Below are positions 37,726 to 46,843 of a DNA stretch of 64,000 bases, one piece after another. Position numbers and translations under genes: made by a program. The DNA lies in NCBI RefSeq assembly GCF_030811835.1, contig NZ_JAUSRO010000001.1, forward strand, positions 186,001 to 250,000, written 5' to 3'. The DNA comes from Variovorax ginsengisoli. GTDB lineage: Bacteria; Pseudomonadota; Gammaproteobacteria; Burkholderiales; Burkholderiaceae_C. The notes beneath the pieces were generated by a model that saw only the letters and a program-made list of their open reading frames with translations, ran no database searches and was not told the origin of the DNA. How positions within the stretch are numbered: position 1 is the first letter of the stretch; each line of letters begins with the position of its first letter.

Positions 37726-38511
37726 ATGCGAAACGGATTTAAGGGCAAACCCGAAGCTGAAAAAGGTCCGGCGTCGCCCGGTGAACCGAGCACAGGCAGC
37801 GTCGTCGCGGTGGCCAGGGCCGTGCAGTTGTTGGGGGCTTTTGCACTGGGCGAGGCGCAACTCAGCCTGGCGGAATTGAGCCGCCGATGCGGCCTGCACA
37901 AGACCACCGTGCTGCGCATCGCACGCACGCTGGCCATGCATGGCTACATGGTCCAGCGCGAGGACGGCGAATGGCGCCTGGGGCCGGCATCGGGCTGGCT
38001 GGGCGCACGCTACCAGTCGGCATTCGACATGCAGAACGTGGTCGAGCCGATGCTGCGTGACCTGACCCGGCTGACCGGCGAAAGCGCGGCGTTCTACGTG
38101 CGGGAAGGCGATTTCCGCACATGCCTTGTGCGGGTTGAAGGCCCGCATCCGCTGCGCCACCACGCACGCATGGGCGAGGCGCTGCCGCTGAACCGCGGCT
38201 CGCCGGGCCGGGTCATCCTGGCTTTTTCAGGCGAGGCTGGCGCGGTCTACGAAACCATCCGTGCGCGCGGCTACCACCTGTCCATCGGCGAGCGCGAGAA
38301 GGGCGTCGCAACGGTGTCGGCACCGGTGTTCGGACTCAACTGGCGGCTGCTCGGCTCGGTGTGCATCTCGGGCCCGGCGTCGCGTCTGTCCGAAGAGCAA
38401 CTCACCGCCATGGCACAGGACGTGATGGGTTCGGCCAATCAGCTTTCCTACAGCCTGGCGGGCGCCGCCTCGACCAACACGCCTTCCTTCATCAGCACCT
38501 GGCACCCTTGA
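37726..38511 (+). CDS. IclR-family transcriptional regulator
   Basis: This 261-residue protein has an N-terminal winged helix (VAVARAVQLLGAFALGEAQL to HKTTVLRIARTLAMHGYMVQ) and an effector domain with LTGESAAFYVREGDFRTCLV and LSIGEREKGVATVSAPVF. It probably controls the divergent catabolic module that starts at 37616. An earlier in-frame ATG at 37696 would add ten residues, but those codons are the operator palindromes. The C-terminus is a short Ser/Thr-rich tail. Confidence 0.9.
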   Translation: MRNGFKGKPEAEKGPASPGEPSTGSVVAVARAVQLLGAFALGEAQLSLAELSRRCGLHKTTVLRIARTLAMHGYMVQREDGEWRLGPASGWLGARYQSAFDMQNVVEPMLRDLTRLTGESAAFYVREGDFRTCLVRVEGPHPLRHHARMGEALPLNRGSPGRVILAFSGEAGAVYETIRARGYHLSIGEREKGVATVSAPVFGLNWRLLGSVCISGPASRLSEEQLTAMAQDVMGSANQLSYSLAGAASTNTPSFISTWHP

Positions 38512-38571
38512 CCAGGCGCGCTCGCTACCCAGGCGCAGGCCTCGGCCCGTACGAGCGCCGGTCTGGCCAAC

Positions 38572-39364
38572 CTAATCGGCAAAGTTCTCCGTATAGCCCA
38601 GCAACAGCGTGCGGCGCCCCGTCAACAGCAACGCGAGCGCGTTCCATGCCGCCGCCGCTGCGTCCGCATCCTCGGAGGGGTAAATCATCGCGAGGTCGCG
38701 CACGAGTTGGCGGGCCGCCTTCTCGTCGGGCGCTTGCCTGCGCACGAAGCCCAGCCATGAGGCACCGATGCCGAAAAAGCGGTAGCCGTGCGTGGCCTCG
38801 AGCTGGCGGATGAGCGCGTGGTTCTGGAACACGTTCCAGTCGGCCGAGAAGTAGCCGTTGGGCAGGCCAGCGATGAGCAGGTCGTCGCGGGCCACAGGCA
38901 GGCGCTGCACGTAGACGTTGTCGTCGTTGGCCAGCAGCTGATCGGGGTCGCGGTTCATCGCGACCAGCGCCTCCACGTCGGCCTGTGAACTCAGCCGCGC
39001 CTGTGCCAAGGCACGCCAGTCCTGCTGCAACGCGGACACGTCGAGCTGCGCCTGCACGTGCGCAAGCTGCCGGGCCTCGGAGGCGTGAACGGACACCGGA
39101 TCGTCGTAGTCCACCTCGGCCTCCGGGCCGTCGTCCGCGGGCTGGAGCAGCTCGTGGTTGCTGGCGTGCATGCTCGTATAGCAGCACTGGCCCGGATCGT
39201 CGAGCGTGCACAGGAAGCGGTGACCCGGCTCGCGCTGGCGGGAGGTCTTCCAGGCAGGCCAGCACCTCGGCCAGCGACGCGATGTCGCTCAGACGGACAC
39301 AGGTGAAGGTATTGACTGTTTTGAATGGCAGTTTCTCGCTGAGATCGACGGGGATGATCTGCAT
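38572..39364 (-). pseudogene. Frameshifted gene of unknown function
   Basis: The gene begins at an ATG (39364) with AGGAG eight bases upstream and reads MQIIPVDLSEKLPFKTV for about 38 codons (to LAEVLACL). At about 39240-39262 the coding shifts by one base: the sequence resumes in another frame as WKTSRQREPGHRFLCTLDDP and runs to a stop at 38572. The second part (199 residues from an internal ATG) lacks its own ribosome site. It could be a real mutation or a sequencing error. The end, with YRFFGIGASWLGFVRRQ, is well-formed protein, but I do not recognise the family. Confidence 0.6.
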
Positions 39365-39442
39365 GCCGTTTCTCCTGGAAGCTTCGTGTGTTCGTCGCGG
39401 ATGAGCTGTCGCGCGCCTCTGCAGAATGCTGGGACTTCGAAC

Positions 39443-39913
39443 CTACTTCGGCGCCTTGCGCTCAGTCTTGCGTTCCGAATGGACCGGACCCGGCACGATC
39501 GACGCTGCGGGGGGATAGGGATAAGGGGGTGGAGGCTTGGCTGCATCCATCACGCTGTCCTGCGGCTCCCGAGCTTCCTGCAGCAGCCGTTCGGCCTCCT
39601 GCTCTGCCTGCTCGACATCGCGAGTCGCCTGGCTTTCCTGCGGCAAGGCGATGTCCATGGGCATCATCACCGTGTCCGAGGTCGTTGCGCTCTCGGTGGT
39701 GGTGGTGGGGACCTCGGTGGTGCGCCTGCCGTCTTGCGACAGCGCGCCGAGGGCACACACGATCACCAGCAGTCCCCAGAGACCGCCGATCTTCCAGCGC
39801 GACGGCGTCTTGCCGTTGAAGCGGAACCACTGCGGCCGCACCAGGCTCATGAGCAGGCTGACGGCGCACACCGGGCTCAGCAAGCCGAACCAGAGCGCCA
39901 GCGGTGTTGTCAT
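39443..39913 (-). CDS. Small membrane protein of unknown function
   Basis: This 156-residue protein has two hydrophobic helices (about 5-25 and 42-60). An acidic helical segment follows (RDVEQAEQEAERLLQEAREP) and then a Pro-rich end (PPPPYPYPPAA). The ATG overlaps the stop of the MFS gene by four bases, so the two are coupled. No known family is recognised. A 78-base gap separates it from the frameshifted gene. Confidence 0.6.
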   Translation of the reverse strand: MTTPLALWFGLLSPVCAVSLLMSLVRPQWFRFNGKTPSRWKIGGLWGLLVIVCALGALSQDGRRTTEVPTTTTESATTSDTVMMPMDIALPQESQATRDVEQAEQEAERLLQEAREPQDSVMDAAKPPPPYPYPPAASIVPGPVHSERKTERKAPK

Positions 39914-41376
39914 GCGTCGTGTCCCTTTCGCGCGGTTCCAGTGGTTGCCGTGTCGTGCGTGCTCATGGGCGGTGCGATGTCTTCGAGCGCGCGCCGTTCC
40001 GCGTCCACGCCATAGCGCCATGCAAGCAGCCCGGCTGCGATCACCAGCACGGCGCCAATCGCATAGCCTACAGCCACTGCGCTGCGGTCACCCGTGGCGA
40101 TGAGGGTGCCAAAAAGCCAGGGTGCGACGAATCCGCCCGCACCGGTGCCCACTGCATAGAACAGCGAGATGGCCAGGGCACGCATCTCCAGCGGAAACAC
40201 CTCGCTCACGGTGAGGTAGGCCGAACTCGCCGCGGCCGATGCGAGAAAGAACACGGCCGACCAGGCCAGTGCCTGACTCATCGCATCGAGCCAGCCCTGC
40301 ATGAAGGCCCAGCCCGTGATGCCAAGGCCGACACCCGAGAGCACATAGGTCAGGGCGATCATGCGGCGCCGGCCCACGCGGTCGAACAGCGGGCCGAGCA
40401 GCAGCGGCCCGAGCACATTGCCGAGCGCAAACGGAAAGATGTACAGCGCCACGCGACCTTCCGGCACGCCGTAGAAGCGCGTGAGCACCAGTGCGTAGGT
40501 GAAGAAGATCGCGTTGTAGAAGAAGGCCTGCGAGACCATCAGCGCCAGCGCGACGATGCTGCGCTGGCGGTAGCGGTGCAGCAGCACCTGTGCGATCTCG
40601 CGCAGCGTCGGGCTGTGCCGTTCGCGGTAAGCGACCGATCCGACGGCCACGGGCAGCGGGCCGTGCTGCGCTTCGACCTGGGCCTCGATGTCGCGCACCA
40701 CCCGCTCGGCCTCGTCGGCGCGCCCGTGCGAAATCAGCCAGCGCGGGCTCTCCGGCACATCGCGCCGCACCAGCAGGATGGCGATGGCGAGCGCGCCGCC
40801 CAGCGCAAAGGCGGCGCGCCAGCCCCACACGGGGCCCAGCACCTGCGGGTCGAGCAGCACCAGGCTCAGGCCGGCACCGAGCGCCGCACCCAGCCAGAAG
40901 CTGCCGTTGATCGCCAGGTTCACGCGGCCGCGCACGCGCGCCGGAATCAGCTCGTCGATGGCCGAATTGATGGCCGCGTACTCGCCGCCGATGCCCACAC
41001 CGGTGATGAAGCGACACACCGCGAAGAACGCGAAGTGGGGCGAAAAGGCGGTCGCGAGCGTGGCCGCGGTGTACACCGCCAGCGTGATCAGGAACAGCCG
41101 CTTGCGGCCCAGCCGGTCGGCCAGTCGGCCGAAGATCAGCGCGCCCACCACGGCGCCGCCGATGTAGAGCGAGCCCGACGCGCCCACCTGGGCCGCGGTC
41201 AGGCCGAGCGTGTCGCCGCGTTCCAGCACGCCGCCGATGGAGCCGACCAGCGTCACTTCCAGGCCGTCGAGCACCCAGGCCACGCCGAGCGCGATCACCA
41301 CCCGCCAATGCCAGCGCGACCAGGGCAGCCGGTCGAGCCGAGCGGGAATGTCGGAGTGATGCACGGTGGTGGTCAT
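39910..41376 (-). CDS. MFS transporter of the AAHS/sugar-porter type
   Basis: This 488-residue protein has twelve hydrophobic segments. The early motif is WVLDGLEVTLVGSIGGVL; the signature LADRLGRKRLFLITLAVYT and ITGVGIGGEYAAINSAIDEL are typical of metabolite:H+ symporters. A long loop follows segment 6 (about 200-240). It probably imports an organic acid or a hydantoin-related compound. The ATG at 41376 follows shadow sequence; a 101-base gap separates it from the next MFS gene upstream. Confidence 0.88.
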   Translation of the reverse strand: MTTTVHHSDIPARLDRLPWSRWHWRVVIALGVAWVLDGLEVTLVGSIGGVLERGDTLGLTAAQVGASGSLYIGGAVVGALIFGRLADRLGRKRLFLITLAVYTAATLATAFSPHFAFFAVCRFITGVGIGGEYAAINSAIDELIPARVRGRVNLAINGSFWLGAALGAGLSLVLLDPQVLGPVWGWRAAFALGGALAIAILLVRRDVPESPRWLISHGRADEAERVVRDIEAQVEAQHGPLPVAVGSVAYRERHSPTLREIAQVLLHRYRQRSIVALALMVSQAFFYNAIFFTYALVLTRFYGVPEGRVALYIFPFALGNVLGPLLLGPLFDRVGRRRMIALTYVLSGVGLGITGWAFMQGWLDAMSQALAWSAVFFLASAAASSAYLTVSEVFPLEMRALAISLFYAVGTGAGGFVAPWLFGTLIATGDRSAVAVGYAIGAVLVIAAGLLAWRYGVDAERRALEDIAPPMSTHDTATTGTARKGHDA

Positions 41377-41477
41377 GCGTGCGTACCGTACGGGATAAGC
41401 CGCCGCCTGGCTGTCGGCGGATGTCGCGTGCGCCGTCGACGCGCCGCTCAGGTGCCGCGGTGGGCTCAGCCGTAGGC

Positions 41478-42680
41478 TCAGCGGGGTGGGCGCTGCAACG
41501 GATTCGGCGGATGCAGCGGGCGGCGCAGCAGCAGGAGGCCCATGATGCTCGTGGCCGTCAGCAGGGCCGCGAAAGCAATGGGGGTGCCGAAGGCCTTGCC
41601 CAGCGCCGCAAACGTCAGCGGCGCGATGGCGATGCCCGTGTAGCTGAACAGCAGCGCGGCACCCGTCACGGCGCCGGCGCGTGCCGGTCCGGCGATGCGC
41701 GCGAGCTCGGCAATCATCACGCCGTTCCAGCCGCTCGCGCTCAGGCCGACCAGCATGAAGAGCACGCCCAGTGCCGCCGGCGGCGGCGTGCCGGGCCACA
41801 GGAAGAGCAACAGGCCGGCGGCACCCATTGCCAGACCCAGCCCGCCCAGCAAATGCAGGGTCGGCATGCCGGGGCGTTGCGCCACGCGGCCCCACAGCAG
41901 CCGGCCGACGAGGCCTGCACCCTGCATCAGCGCCAGCCAGCCCGCTGCCGCGGGCACCGGCAACTGCCAGTGATGCACGGCATGACTCATCGAGAAGAAG
42001 TTGAGGCTCACCTGTGTGGCCATGTAGACGACCATGGTGAACGTCAGCAGGCGCAGCGCTGGCGATGCCACCAGTTCGGCCAGGCCGCTGCCGTCGCTGG
42101 TGGCTGCGAGGGTTGGCGCGCCGCCGTCGCTGCGAACCAGGCCGATGCACCACAGGCCCACCGCCAGCGCCAGCACCGCCACCAGTGCAAAGGGCCAGGC
42201 CGCATGCTGCACCAGCAGCAGCGGCAACAGCAGCGAACCGGCGATGGCGCCGATCTGGTTGCCGGTCTGGCGCACCGAAAAGATCCACGGCCGCCGCGCC
42301 AGCGGCGTCACGCGCGCCAGCACCGAAGCGCTGGCCGGTGTCTCGGGGCCGAAGGCGAAGCCCAGCAGCAGCACGGCGGGCCAGGACGACCATCGCGCAG
42401 GGCCGACGCCCAGCGCTTCGACCGACAGGCACGTCATTGCAAGCGTGACCGCGGCCATGCAGAGCCCGGCAAGCTGCAGGTCGCCCAAGCGGCGTATCAG
42501 CCAGCCCGCGGTCACCGAGGAGAGCGCGCCGATGCCGAACATCACGCTGCCCAGGATGCCGAGCGACTGCACGTCGACGCCCAACTGCGGCGCCAGCACC
42601 GACAGTGCAAAGACGCCCATGGCGACCATCGCCTGCACGGCCGTCATGGCCGGCAGCGTGCGCGCGATGGCGCTGCTCAA
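41478..42680 (-). CDS. MFS transporter of the CynX/NimT-like group
   Basis: This 400-residue protein starts at a TTG at 42680 that overlaps the racemase stop (TTGA); the frame then opens SSAIARTLPAMTAVQAMVAM, a good first membrane segment. Twelve hydrophobic segments follow, with RRPWIFSVRQTGNQIGAIAG typical of a cyanate/nitroimidazole-type MFS group. Its coupling to the racemase-like and hydantoinase genes suggests uptake or export of a hydantoin or related ring. A later ATG near 42647 is the alternative start. Confidence 0.82.
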   Translation of the reverse strand: MSSAIARTLPAMTAVQAMVAMGVFALSVLAPQLGVDVQSLGILGSVMFGIGALSSVTAGWLIRRLGDLQLAGLCMAAVTLAMTCLSVEALGVGPARWSSWPAVLLLGFAFGPETPASASVLARVTPLARRPWIFSVRQTGNQIGAIAGSLLLPLLLVQHAAWPFALVAVLALAVGLWCIGLVRSDGGAPTLAATSDGSGLAELVASPALRLLTFTMVVYMATQVSLNFFSMSHAVHHWQLPVPAAAGWLALMQGAGLVGRLLWGRVAQRPGMPTLHLLGGLGLAMGAAGLLLFLWPGTPPPAALGVLFMLVGLSASGWNGVMIAELARIAGPARAGAVTGAALLFSYTGIAIAPLTFAALGKAFGTPIAFAALLTATSIMGLLLLRRPLHPPNPLQRPPR

Positions 42681-43429
42681 GAAGGCATCCGGCGGTCGAG
42701 CAGCCGTGCCAGCGCGTCCGGCAGGCCGCGGTTCGGCTTGAGGGGCGGTGGTGCAAAGCTGCCGGCGGCGGCCTTTCCGGGTTGCAGCGCGACGAGGCTT
42801 TCCGCGTGGCGCACCGCGCTCGACACGCCGTCGACCACCGGCACCGGCAGTCGGCCGTGCAGCGCGCGCGCCAGGCCTGCCAGTGGCGCACCGGCCAGCA
42901 CGATGACCTCGGCGCCGTCTTCTTGCACGGCGCGCTCGCACAGTGCCAGCAGCGCTGCTTCGTGTTCGCCCTGCACGTTGCCGATGCTGGCCAGCGGCCG
43001 GTCGAGCGCGCGGATGCTGGCCAGTCGGCCGACCAGCCCGTTCGCCTCGACCACCTCGCGGTACCAGGCCTGGATGCGTTGGGAGATCGCGATGATCGAA
43101 AAGCGATGGCCCAGCAGGCAGGCGGTGGCAAGCGCCGATTCAGTCATGCCGAGCACCGGGATCGGCATCGCCTCGCGGATGCCCGCGAGCCCCGGGTCGC
43201 CGAAGGCCGCGAGGATCACCGCATCGTGGCCGACATGGTGCTCGGCCGCGAGCTGCGCGCAGGCGTAGGCGCCGATGAGCGCCTCGAAGCGGGTCTCGAT
43301 GTAGGCCACGCCGAAGGGCGCCGTCTGCATCGTGATCTGCGTGCCCGGCGATGCGGTGCGCCGCGCCTCGGCCTCGATCAGTGCGGTGACGCTCTCGGAA
43401 ATGTTGGGGTTGATGACGAGCAGGCGCAT
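42677..43429 (-). CDS. Asp/Glu/hydantoin-racemase-family protein lacking both catalytic cysteines
   Basis: This 250-residue protein has the hydantoin/allantoin racemase plan: INPNISESVT at the start, then VILAAFGDPGL and VIVLAGAPLAGL. In active members those two places read ACFxDPG and LGCAG, each with a catalytic Cys. Here they are Ala75 and Gly180. The rest of the fold looks intact, so the protein is probably made but uses another chemistry or only binds. It sits 16 bases after the hydantoinase gene and overlaps the MFS start by four bases. Confidence 0.85.
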   Translation of the reverse strand: MRLLVINPNISESVTALIEAEARRTASPGTQITMQTAPFGVAYIETRFEALIGAYACAQLAAEHHVGHDAVILAAFGDPGLAGIREAMPIPVLGMTESALATACLLGHRFSIIAISQRIQAWYREVVEANGLVGRLASIRALDRPLASIGNVQGEHEAALLALCERAVQEDGAEVIVLAGAPLAGLARALHGRLPVPVVDGVSSAVRHAESLVALQPGKAAAGSFAPPPLKPNRGLPDALARLLDRRMPS

Positions 43430-43445
43430 GGCGGGCGATGTTCGC

Positions 43446-44858
43446 TCAGCGGCGACGTGGCATCAAGGTCGGGATGCCGCAGACCAGCAGTTCGCCGCGG
43501 CCGGGTTGTGGGTGGAAACTGCCGTCCCACACCACTTCGCCGCGCGCGAGCGTCACGCCGGGCCAGGCCTTCAGCGTCATGCCTTCGTAGGGCGTGTAGT
43601 CGACCTCGTGATGCAGCTGCTCGTTCTTCAGCACGAACTCACGTTCGTCCCAGATCACCAGGTCGGCATCGGCGCCGACGGCGATCGTGCCCTTCTTCGG
43701 ATGCAGGCCATACGCCTTCGCAGGGCCGGTGGCGGTCAGCTCGACGAAGCGGTTTTCCGTCATGCGGCCGGCCAGCACCCCTTCGGACCAGAGCAGCGCC
43801 ATGCGCGTCTCCAGGCCCGGAATGCCGTTCGGAATGTGGCGGAAGGCGACCTCTTCGCCGCCGGGCTTCTTGCCTTCCGGCGCGTCGTACTTGAAGGGCG
43901 CATGGTCCGACGAGAACACGGTGAACAGGCCGTCGTTCAGGCCATCCCAGATCACCTGCTGGTTCGCCTTGTCGCGCGGCGGCGGGCTGCACACGCACTT
44001 GGCGCCCTTGTAGCTGTCGTCGATGCCGAGGTCTTCGGCCGTGAGGAACAGGTACTGCGGGCAGGTTTCGGCAAAGATGTTGAGCCCGTGCGCGCGGCCC
44101 CAGCGGATCTGCTCGACCGCCTCGCGGCCCGACACGTGGACGATGAGGATCGGCACGTCGACCAGCTCGGCCAGCGCGATGGCACGGTGCGTGGCTTCGC
44201 GCTCGACCAGCATCGGCCGTGAGTGCGCATGGAAGCGCGGCGCGGTGCGGCCGGCTGCTTCGAGGCGTTTGGTCAGCCATTCGATGCAGTCGGAATTTTC
44301 CGCATGCAGCATGGCCATCGCCCCGTGCTCGCGGGCCACGGACAGCACGTCGAGGATCTGGCCATCGTCGAGCTTCATATCGTCGTAGGTCATGTAGATC
44401 TTGAACGAGGTGAAGCCTTCCTTGATCAGTGCGGGCAGCTCTTCTTTCAGCACCGTGGGCGTTGGGTCGCTCACGATCAGGTGGAAGGCATAGTCGACAT
44501 GCGCCTTGCCTGCGGCACGCTGGCGATAGTCCTCCACCGCGGCTCGCAGCGACTGGCCCTTCTGCTGTGCGGCAAAGGGAATCACGGTGGTCGTGCCACC
44601 GCAGGCCGCCGAGCGCGTGCCGGTGTTGAAGTCGTCGGCGTTGCGCGTGGGCGGCGCCATCGGCTGGTCGAGGTGGCAGTGCGCGTCGACGCCGCCGGGC
44701 GTCACGGCACGGCCTGCCGCGTCGATCTCGCGCGCACCGGCGCCCAGCCGGGCGCCCAGTTGCACGATGCGGCCGTCGGCGATGCCGATGTCGCAGTCGA
44801 AGGTGTCGGAGGCGGTGACAACGCGCGCGTTGCGCACGACAAGGTCGAAGTCGGTCAT
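43446..44858 (-). CDS. D-hydantoinase / dihydropyrimidinase
   Basis: This 470-residue cyclic amidohydrolase has the zinc motif DAHCHLDQPM (HxH), the carboxylated-lysine stretch FTSFKIYMTYDD (Lys near residue 150), further ligands in HVSGREAVEQI and the Asp motif FSSDHAPFKY. It hydrolyses hydantoins or dihydropyrimidines to N-carbamoyl amino acids. No carbamoylase is in the window. It lies 29 bases after the SDR gene on the same strand. Confidence 0.93.
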   Translation of the reverse strand: MTDFDLVVRNARVVTASDTFDCDIGIADGRIVQLGARLGAGAREIDAAGRAVTPGGVDAHCHLDQPMAPPTRNADDFNTGTRSAACGGTTTVIPFAAQQKGQSLRAAVEDYRQRAAGKAHVDYAFHLIVSDPTPTVLKEELPALIKEGFTSFKIYMTYDDMKLDDGQILDVLSVAREHGAMAMLHAENSDCIEWLTKRLEAAGRTAPRFHAHSRPMLVEREATHRAIALAELVDVPILIVHVSGREAVEQIRWGRAHGLNIFAETCPQYLFLTAEDLGIDDSYKGAKCVCSPPPRDKANQQVIWDGLNDGLFTVFSSDHAPFKYDAPEGKKPGGEEVAFRHIPNGIPGLETRMALLWSEGVLAGRMTENRFVELTATGPAKAYGLHPKKGTIAVGADADLVIWDEREFVLKNEQLHHEVDYTPYEGMTLKAWPGVTLARGEVVWDGSFHPQPGRGELLVCGIPTLMPRRR

Positions 44859-44887
44859 GGTGTCTCTGTGGGTGAGGGTTGCGTGGT

Positions 44888-45694
44888 TCAGGCGGCCATC
44901 CAGCCGCCATCGACCATCAGTTCGGCGCCGGTGATGAAGCTGGCGTCGCTGCTGGCGAGGAAAAGAACGGCCTGCGCCACATCGTCGGGGCGGCCGAGTC
45001 GGGGCCAGGGTGTGCGGCGGTGCGCACGCTCCAGCACGTGGGGGTCGACCGCGCGGCCGCCCGCGCCGGTCTGGATCTTGCCGGGCGCAACCGCGTTGCA
45101 GACGATGCCCTGCGCGGCGTAGTCGGTCGCGACCTGGCGCGTGAGGTAGGCGATGCCGGCCTTGCTGGTGCCATAGGCCAGGTCGCCGGGCGCGGCGATC
45201 ATGCCGTGCTGCGAGGAGAGGTTGACGATGCGCCCGCGCACCTCGTCCGTGGCGTCCTGCGTGACCATCTGACGCACCGCCGCGCGGCAGCAGCGGTACA
45301 CGCCGCCGAGGTTCACGTCGAGCACGCGCTGCCAGTCGGCCTCGTCGAGTTCGAGCAGCGGGCGCGCATGGCGGATGCAGGCGTTGTTGACCAGCAGGTC
45401 CAGTCGGCCATGGCGCGCCACGGTACCCGCGACGAGCGCATCGACTTGGGCGCTGTCGGCCACGTCGGTGCGAACGAACTCGGCGCTGCCGCCTTCTGAC
45501 GCGATCAGCTCGGCCGTGGGCTCGCCGCCTTCGATGACCTCGGTGCCGATGTCGGCAATCACCACCGTCGCGCCATGGCGCGCGAGCAGCCGTGCGATCG
45601 CGCGGCCGATGCCCGATGCGGCACCGGTGACGATGCAGATGTGGCCTTGCATGCGGCGGGCGTCGACGGGGAGAAGGGCGGCGAGTTCAGACAT
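44888..45694 (-). CDS. Short-chain dehydrogenase/reductase
   Basis: This 268-residue enzyme has the SDR motif IVTGAASGIGRAIARL, the NNACIRHARP that corresponds to NNAG, the active-site Ser/Tyr/Lys region LSSQHGMIAAPGDLAYGTSK and a C-terminal ITGAELMVDGGWMAA. It overlaps the epimerase gene by eight bases. The substrate is unknown. In NNAC the usual Gly is Cys. Confidence 0.9.
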   Translation of the reverse strand: MSELAALLPVDARRMQGHICIVTGAASGIGRAIARLLARHGATVVIADIGTEVIEGGEPTAELIASEGGSAEFVRTDVADSAQVDALVAGTVARHGRLDLLVNNACIRHARPLLELDEADWQRVLDVNLGGVYRCCRAAVRQMVTQDATDEVRGRIVNLSSQHGMIAAPGDLAYGTSKAGIAYLTRQVATDYAAQGIVCNAVAPGKIQTGAGGRAVDPHVLERAHRRTPWPRLGRPDDVAQAVLFLASSDASFITGAELMVDGGWMAA

Positions 45695-46679
45695 GGTGCG
45701 CAGCCTGCAGCCAGGCGTGGAAATCGGCCGAGGCCGCGGGCAGGTCGAAGCGTGGCGCGAAGCCGGTGTCGGCCCGCAGCCGTTCGATCGACATCGGCGC
45801 GCGGTCGTAAGGTGCGTAGTACGAGACGTTGGCTTGTTCGTCGTCTCTGTCCGGCTGTGCGATGCGCCAGTCGAATCCGGGCTGCCATTCGGCGACCTGC
45901 TGGCACCACTGCGTCATCGACCACTGAAAGCCGGCCGCGAGGTTGTAGACCGGCGAGGTCGGCGATGCATGGTCGAGCAGTGCAGTCAGTGCCGCTGCGG
46001 CATCGCGCACGTAGAGCCAGTCCCGCCTGCTGTCGCGTGGCAGCCGGACGGCGCGGGCACTGTGCGCGTGCTGCAGCACCTGGTAGGGCGCGCTCAGCGT
46101 GTCGCGCACGCCGGTTTCCGATTCCCACGGTCCGAAGCAGGTACCGAGCCGTCCGATGCGCAGGTCGATGCCGTGCAGCGAAGCCAGCCGCAGTGCGGCC
46201 GATTCGGCCGTCTGCTTCGAGATACCGTAGAGCCCTTCGGGCTGTGGGGGCGTGTCGACCTCGTCGAGCAGCGCAGCGGTGCGCCCGCTGGCGCCGTACA
46301 CAGAGCCCGAGCTGCCCAGCAGCACACGCGGCTTTCGCGCCGTGGCCGCAGCGTTCAGCGCTGCGAGTACGCCACCGACATTCACCTCGAAGATTGCCTG
46401 CGGCATGGCGCACTCGCGCCCAGCATCGGCCGTGATCGCGGCCAGCAACACCACCCGGTCGACGTGATGCATGCGCATCGCGCGGCCCAGCATCTCCGAA
46501 TCGCGCACATCGCCGCCGATCGCAGCGAAACGGCCCGGCAGCGCTGCGAAGGCGCACAACGCGGCAGTGGGCGGTGGCGCGAGGTCGTAGCCGATGACGT
46601 GGTCGCCGCGCGCGAGCAGATGCTCCGTGAGCGCCAGGCCCACGAAGCCGCTTGCACCGGTAATTAAGACATTTGGCAT
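45687..46679 (-). CDS. NAD-dependent epimerase/dehydratase-family protein
   Basis: This 330-residue protein has a Rossmann start VLITGASGFVGLALTEHLLA, a Tyr/Lys site in LYGISKQTAES and RLGTCFGPWESETG. It resembles sugar-nucleotide epimerases and the related uronate/erythronate dehydrogenases. It is the first gene of the leftward hydantoinase operon. Repeat copy 3 lies upstream of its start. The position next to an SDR gene suggests oxidation of a hydroxy-acid or sugar acid. Confidence 0.85.
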   Translation of the reverse strand: MPNVLITGASGFVGLALTEHLLARGDHVIGYDLAPPPTAALCAFAALPGRFAAIGGDVRDSEMLGRAMRMHHVDRVVLLAAITADAGRECAMPQAIFEVNVGGVLAALNAAATARKPRVLLGSSGSVYGASGRTAALLDEVDTPPQPEGLYGISKQTAESAALRLASLHGIDLRIGRLGTCFGPWESETGVRDTLSAPYQVLQHAHSARAVRLPRDSRRDWLYVRDAAAALTALLDHASPTSPVYNLAAGFQWSMTQWCQQVAEWQPGFDWRIAQPDRDDEQANVSYYAPYDRAPMSIERLRADTGFAPRFDLPAASADFHAWLQAAHHV

Positions 46680-46738
46680 GTCAGCTTCTCAGCGGGCTGT
46701 GCTGTGATCCGCGACGCATGAAACCGACGTACGCAAGG

Positions 46739-46843
46739 CCAGGACCACCGCGGAACCGGCTTTGCCGGGCCGCCGGTGTTGCCCCCTGAAAGGGGGGTGG
46801 CGAAGCGACACGAAGTGCGCGAAGACTGGGGGTGAGCTTCATC
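46739..46843 (-). repeat. Structured intergenic repeat, copy 3
   Basis: This copy differs from copy 2 (30756-30859) at few positions: CACCGCGGAACCGGCTTTGC and TGCGCGAAGACTGGGGG are shared exactly. It fills most of the gap between the ABC ATPase stop (46844) and the epimerase start (46679) and has the same orientation to the genes as the other copies. The two hairpins (CCGGC-TTT-GCCGG and CCCCC-tgaaa-GGGGG) are kept although the loop bases differ, which suggests selection on structure. Confidence 0.82.
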
